DNA from: Holacanthus passer
Lineage: Eukaryota; Chordata; Actinopteri; Pomacanthidae
Direction of reading: 5' to 3'
NCBI GenBank assembly: GCA_025331565.1
Contig: JAFREQ010000065.1
Coordinates: 760,501-824,500 of the forward strand
DNA length: 64,000 nucleotides
In this document: positions 57,973 to 64,000 of the stretch, one piece after another
Numbering within the stretch: position 1 is the first letter of the stretch
Layout of the letters: every line of letters begins with the position of its first letter
The notes under the pieces: generated by a model
The model's input: only the letters and a program-made list of their open reading frames with translations
The model's database searches: none
Told to the model about the DNA's origin: nothing
Position numbers and translations under genes: made by a program

Positions 57973-59529
57973 CCCCAAACACCAAAACAGTATTAATCCC
58001 CTGAGGAGGTCTCTAAAAGGGTTTCTTAAAGCTGATTTCCACCACACAGAGGCTTTCCAGGTCAGCACTGTTTGTGGTGGCAATGGTGCTGAAGCATTCA
58101 AGCTTTACGCCTTCACCTTTCCACTCTGCTACTTCCTATTTCACTCTCCTCTCTCACACAGTCTTTCTGCCTCTCGCTCCCTGGCTCAATCTGAAAATGC
58201 CGTTTATGTGCAAAAAAAATGACTCGCAGCCAGATTAGCAATTTTTTTTCTTGCAGAAATCGTGTGACAAAAAAATATGAATGCAAGTTAATGATGACAG
58301 TGTGTTGTTTAATGTTTTTCCATTGATGTTGATAAAGTTGGTATATTTATCTTTATTTACTCTGGAGACAGATTTTAAAATGCTCCAACACAAACTTTTA
58401 AACTGGACAAAAAAGCCATTAACACCCACTAACATCTGGCTTTTGTAATCTGTCCCAGGTAAACATGACGCCAGGTGGAGACTGATTTGACGTGTATTGA
58501 ACATTATTTATTGTTCTTTACAGTCAGGAACAACGTGCAGCTGTGACATTGATCAGCGGCGTCGAGTTTGAAAAAGAGACTGAAGTAAAAGATATAAAAA
58601 AGTTACCATCGGACAAAAAAACGCCAACTGGCCTTTGGTGTAAAATCCATGTCATAAAATGTCACTTTAGGGTCAAAGGTTCAAGGATATATTTCATACA
58701 GAGCCAATCCATCGAATAGTTAAGATATTTCAGTGTGGAACAAAGTCGTGGCAGAAACATGTTTAACCTGTCTCAACTTTTGCTGTATGACAACGCAATT
58801 CAGTAATATCAGTCGTATAATTCTGATACCTTTCCAGATTTACAGATCCTGCCTTGTACTATTACAAATACTTTGCAGTATTTTAAAACTCATGGGTCTC
58901 GTACTCAAACTGACCGTCTTGTATAATATTTTTTCATTGCATGGGAAGCAACAGTCCTCCACCAACACAGTGTTATTTTCAGTGTGAAAACCTGTGGAAA
59001 GAGGTTCAAAAAAATTCCCCTGGTTCAGCATGGATGGACTCTCTCTCTCTAAAGCTCTCTCTAAAGCTCTCTCTCCCCCACTCTCTCACTCATCCTCGCT
59101 GTCAAAGCCAATATGTTTTGCATTTGAATCACACTGTTATTTAACATAAATCGAAGCAACTTTAATCAACAGCAAAATAAATGCATGATGCCGCTCTGTG
59201 CGTAATTAGTTGGAGGTCTTTAGCTTATCTGTTTTTATAAGACCTCCAGGCTCAGTAATGGGATAATTAAAATCGATACAGTGGCATTATTGCATGCGAC
59301 TTCCTCTCAGATCTGATTTTGTAGGTCTGATAGAGCGAACACAGGAGGCGAACACAGGAGGGTCTGTGTCCTCCTGCCTGTTTCTGACATCCATCCTGGC
59401 GACAATGATGTTTTTGTATGTCAACATAACACAAAATTACCAAAATAAAATTATTTCACACAAATAAATTAGTGATCTATTTTATCTGATACCAAAAGAG
59501 AAAAGTATGCAGATTTAGTTTTTTTGCAT
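57973..59529. other. noncoding, no gene seen
   Basis: Unique AT-rich sequence. CTCTCTAAAG is repeated near 59043-59064 and GCGAACACAGGAG is tandemly duplicated at 59335-59360. Frames below 120 codons without domains. Confidence 0.4.
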
Positions 59530-59963
59530 TTTACTCTGTAGTAAGAGAAAAAAACAACCTTGCTATCATCTTCACAATCATGTGCTTCTGAAATTTGAAT
59601 GCAAAAGTCAGCATGAGTTCGACGAGGTTTCCGTCGGACCACGACAACACGCTGCATTTCACCGCGGCGTTTTTCAACCAGGATGTGGAACCACTTGGAT
59701 GGTAATGGCCGTATCTGGCAGCGTTACGACTTCATTTCCTCCACCTGTGATCCATGACAGCGACGCTTTCTCCCAGTTTTATGCTCACGCCATCGTACGT
59801 TTTTACACCATCAATTACGCCCCACTTCTCTTTCTTCCCCACCACCTCGTCTGATTCATGGAGAGGGTTGATATCCTGACAGAGCGACGCTCTGATGTGC
59901 TCTGCATCATGTCGTCTCACGTTCAGGAGCCAAACCCACCAGAAGGGCCGCAGAAGTCAACGT
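59530..59963 (-). other. long minus-strand frame broken by one TGA
   Basis: From about 59963 down to a TAA near 59529 one minus-strand frame is open except for a single TGA at 59732-59734, about 145 codons in all. Before the TGA it reads TYDGVSIKLGESVAVMDHRW and after it CSVLSWSDGNLVELMLTFAF, both protein-like. I do not recognise a family. Possible readings are a decayed gene fragment or chance openness in a GC-richer patch. A selenocysteine codon is not supported. Confidence 0.2.
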
Positions 59964-61680
59964 TTCATAACTCACACGTGGTTCGCAACCGGGTGTCGGA
60001 GGTGCGTTCCAGGGTGAGAGCTCAAGGTTGTGATGCTGTACATCTGCCTCCTGTTTTTTTTTTTTTTCCCTAGATTACATTATGAACAAGAATGAGAATG
60101 ACTGAAACACTTACACAAGGTTCTTCTTTTTCCGTTCGCCGCTTTTCAGATGACGCCGTCTCATTAACTCAAGAATGACAAGATCAAGGCCTCTGTGGCA
60201 CAGCGACGACGAACCACTGTGATTTTTGTTCACAGCCGTTACCTAAGAGTATAATACTTCCCTCAGCATTTATCACACCGGATCTGTTTCATATCCTTCC
60301 TTCTATTTCTAATGTTCTGCGCGTCGACATGCAGAACCCTGTTGAGCAAGCAGATACAAGAAACGAATAGAAAACATAACATGAGCAAACACACGATGAT
60401 GCAATATCGAAAAAAGGAGTCGAGCTCCGCGAGCGAACATGATGGAGAAGGTCACGAACCTCCTGAACCGCTTTATCTTTGCAGATCTAACAGACTGAAC
60501 AAATGTTTACCCTGAAAAAGACACTTAAACACGGAGCTCGCTTGTGTAGCTGTGCCGTCGCTGTGAGTTTACTTTCAGAGGAGATGCTCGTTTTGAAGTG
60601 AGCCGTCGTGAGCGTATAGCACAGTGTTTCCTCTGACCTGCTGTAATTATTCATCTTTAAATTACTCTCTTTTTGTATTTTGACTGTTTCTGTCATCACT
60701 GCCTTTATCTTCTTGAACTCTTTGGCAAACAGGAGGAGGATTTTAAAGCTTCATTGAACTGTGTGTTTTTGATGCAGACTCTATTGTAAAGATGCTTCTG
60801 GTATCACTGATTCAATTTTGAGAATCAACGTTGTGATCTGCTGCCTTCAGCTCATTGATTTGGTTTGTTGGTCTGTTTTTCCAGCTCAGTTCACAAAAAA
60901 AAAAAAAAAACGTCCTTTTAAATTGCATCTTTTTCTGATGTGCTGTCTGTTCGTGTCCCGTCACAGTGACACAAATCATCCGTCTTCTGATGAATTATAG
61001 GTAATTATTGACGAAGCACATGCGCTTTGTGGCGTTGACTTTGAACAAAACTGCATCGAAAACTTCAGGAGTTTTGGTTTTAACAAAATAAATTGGTTGC
61101 AGGTTGATGCCAGTGGATCAGAGGATAATAATAATCTTAACCTACAATGAAAAACAGTTCATTAAAATTAAATTCCTGAAGTATAACCCCATTGTTGTTG
61201 TATAACATACGATTAAATGATCAGATGATTATACTTATTGATCCAAGATACAGCTAATTACTTTTGCTCTGGTCTAATTTATTCACTCACTTTTGCTGAT
61301 GCCCACATTCAGGATTCAGGCTGCGACAACGCTGCCCCCTGTTCCTTATAAACAGGATTTGTAATTAAACTTATTAATGAAGACGATCATGCGCAGAAGC
61401 ACTAAAGCAGCCTGTCACAGACAAATACTTCATGAATCAATAATTGTCTCACAACAACAATGGGTGTCTCTTATAATAACAGTATGAGCAAACACAAATG
61501 AGCAAACAGACACTGGACAAATGGAGAAATCGAAGGGCACGGCGGCGTTTTTGGAGGCTACTTAATACAACGTGACAGCCGAACAAAACCCTGAAGAATG
61601 ACTGCGTATGACGAGAGCGACACATCAGGGGATCTGAAGACAAACACTGTCATTACAACACGCGGTGAAAACAATACGGC
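59964..61680. other. noncoding, no gene seen
   Basis: Contains T14 at 60054-60067 and A16 at 60895-60910. The rest is unique; frames below 75 codons. Confidence 0.4.
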
Positions 61681-62590
61681 AGGCGCAGCGGCTGCTTCGC
61701 CACTGACATCTTCCATTCGCTTTTCATTCACTGGCTGATTGTAAATTGAAATGAAATTGGAAACAACAATGAGATGACATCACTGAAATAACTAGTTTTT
61801 AGGATACTATTGATCCAGCTCCTCTAATGCTCGGTTTCAGTACAGTATGTGCTTATTATATTTGCCTAAGCCCGGCTGAGATTGTCAAGACGGCTGTCAT
61901 TTCTCCGAGCTTTCTCAGAGGGACGTCAGAGATGGACGACAATCGGAGAAATCAACCGCTGAAAAGTGTTTGAACAAAAGACGAAGCAGCAACGCGTGGG
62001 GAGGAACATCGATGTTCAGCTTCTCACCTGTACGATCTGTCAGCAGACTCACAGGAAGCCGAAGTGAAAGCATGACAACATTAGAATGTAAAATAATACG
62101 GTTTTCCAGAAGTGCCAGGCAACCTTTTGACCCAAATCAACCGAGGAAGACACCTTACATAGAATATCTTTCATCTGTCTGAGTGTGACTGTTTTTTTAA
62201 TCTGCCTGTGTGTGAAGATGTGTGAGGAAGTGATCTCGATGCGTCTGCCACCGCTCGTCTCTGAGGGAAAGTGCCGCCTTACTGATTAAAACAATGTGTT
62301 TTTAAAGAGTGGCAGCCAGATGATTTTATTATCAAGACAACACTGACTCGAAAGTGACATCTTTTTTTTTAAAACAGCGTTATCGTTCCCAAGATCTTAG
62401 ACGCTATATTTAATAGAATATTCCCCTCAAACAGAAATTGGTAACCAAGTCAGTGGAGTAAACAGCGAACACTCACGGGTGTCTGTCCCTGATGTCGCTG
62501 TGGTGTGTAATGCCCCTCGGGAACAGACAAAATGCTTTGTTATAGTCACGGATGTGGGCCAATGGAGGCAAAGCCCATTTATTCCTGCTA
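61681..62590. other. noncoding, no gene seen
   Basis: Unique sequence; 61720-61900 is repeat-free. Nothing specific recognised. Confidence 0.4.
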
Positions 62591-62608
62591 ACACACACAC
62601 ACACACAC
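62591..62608. repeat. (AC)9 microsatellite
   Basis: Nine AC units, followed by two further short CA runs to 62642. Confidence 0.9.
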
Positions 62609-64000
62609 ATTCCCACACACATGTACAGTACGCACACACACGCAGCCTCGGGGCGTCTGGTCCATTAGGGCGTTTGAGCGTTGTGACACATACTGTGCAG
62701 CAGCATGTGAGTGTGTTCTCAGTTTGACTTTAAGACCTTTAGGGTGAGTAGATTTCATCATCTAACACATGTTTGAAGTTTGCATGTTAAATTCTTCATC
62801 TTCAGTCGTTCTGTGACTCTGCTTCATTCTCCTGTAGATAAACGATGGAGGACAGCGGCAATAAGATGCAAAACTTGAAATGCTTTGACTTGAAATGCAT
62901 GTAAAGAAAAGCATTTTAAAAAAGCAGTTTATTTCAATTAATGCACAGTTGACATGAAGGCCGACTCGTGGTTAAAGAGTAACAGTCAAACTGGCTTCTG
63001 GTAATTGCGTTTCAAGTATTTATATTGCTAATCTATTGCCACGTTGTAATTATAATCAGAGTGGGAGTTAATTTCAATTAAGGGCCCTATTTTCCTGGAG
63101 TGGACAAGGTAATCAGAATACAAAAAATACCACAATTCTTCTGTGGCATCCTCACACCTGACACAGCTGCTAATGATCACCGCGCTTTTATATTTATGAC
63201 AGCTCGCATCCAAACTGGGATAAATCCATAAACGCAGGTTGCGGGGAAGATAGATGTTTCTGTCAATGTTTACTGTGTCCTCTGATGTGCCATCAAATAC
63301 GCTGGCAGATGCTGGAGCAGACTGCAAAGCAAAGCGCCGTCGAACCAGCGGCGCCTCACAAGGGCAATAAGCTTTAAACTAGATGTATGTCAGTTCAGTG
63401 ACGCGGCCTTATGTTGGGAGGATACGCATCTTAAAGATATTTGAAAATTAAATAAGCTTTAAAAAAAAAATGGTCAAGGTACATTACATTTCCCTGCAGT
63501 TTGCAGAGTGATAATGCATTATTAATGACTCCCTGAGAAACTTGTCTGCCTGGTTGTTTTTAATGGGAAAATTATGACATTGAATAGAAATATGAAATGA
63601 ATAAACTGTATGTGTGGCGAACATGCAGTTATTTCCGTGTTGGAAATATTTAAGGCGGGTGAACAAATGTGTTGTGCAGTTAAATGAAAGTGTGTCACAA
63701 CACCCACAACCTGCTTCTGACGGGACACAAGTAGAGCACTTAAATTCCACCTTAAACATCACACGCTGGCGTTAAGTGGATGTTCGGTTACAAAAAAATT
63801 AATTGTCCACGCGGGAGCACTTAAACGTGGACGACATTGCATTCACATTAATCACGGAGATGTTGTTTCTCATTCTCAAGTGTTTATGACAATAAACAGA
63901 GGGAGTTCCTCAGAAGTGAAAAGTGTCGTGGCTGCGATAACCTTTTTTTTGTGAGAGGAAAAAAATGAATAAAACTCAAATAGCGTCATTGCTGCAGGCG
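62609..64000. other. noncoding; enhancer-like 63000-63560
   Basis: Unique sequence. GAGTTAATTTCAATTAAGGG (63065-63084) is homeodomain-core rich. Minus-strand frames of 92-99 codons have no domain. No gene at the right edge. Confidence 0.35.

Noticed and set aside
59732..59734. In-frame TGA read as selenocysteine
   Set aside because: No selenoprotein motif surrounds it and no SECIS-like hairpin is recognisable downstream on the minus strand.

Overview
The window looks like nuclear DNA of a teleost fish. The evidence is its repeats: several decayed Tc1/mariner-like transposons, LINE 3' ends with a (GATA)n tail, a tRNA-derived SINE, two solo LTRs, an old dispersed repeat that I recognise from many fish genomes, and frequent (CA)n, (GA)n and poly-A/T tracts. 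There are no bacterial operons, rRNA, tRNA genes or CRISPR arrays. I find no protein-coding gene that I would defend. The longest open frames (about 100-145 codons) lack recognisable domains, are often matched by open frames on the opposite strand, and do not join into a spliced model.

Layout. 1-4.3 kb is unique noncoding DNA with two (AG)13 tracts. 4.26-4.57 kb is an old dispersed repeat carrying an AT hairpin, and a second copy lies in the opposite orientation at 51.6 kb. 5.9-6.3 kb and 8.5-8.8 kb are transposon and LINE remnants. 9.6-18.5 kb is mostly unique sequence with several blocks that read like conserved noncoding elements, a GC-rich open patch at 9.65-9.9 kb, and a 36-bp minisatellite at 15.74 kb. 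21.0-23.1 kb is a nest of a deleted Tc1-like element, a LINE tail and a solo LTR. 24.5-25.5 kb holds a cluster of SOX-type sites. 27.1-27.8 kb and 36.1-36.3 kb are Tc1-like remnants, 32.46-32.72 kb is a foldback element, and 39.37-39.68 kb is the second solo LTR. 42.8-56.9 kb is again rich in unique, homeodomain-core-dense sequence, broken by a CGG-rich CpG patch (44.9-45.2 kb), a SINE (46.9 kb) and the second old repeat (51.6 kb). 56.9-64 kb is mixed unique DNA and microsatellites.

Reading. The pattern of long unique blocks with TAATTA, SOX and AP-1 type motifs, separated by decayed mobile elements and without exons, fits a gene desert or a very large intron near a developmental regulator. 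That is an inference: I cannot name the locus, and conservation has to be tested by alignment. I see no new multi-gene system here. The best leads are the SOX/TCF cluster, the 24-bp homeodomain-type palindrome, the foldback element, the paired solo LTRs, and two short exon-like segments.
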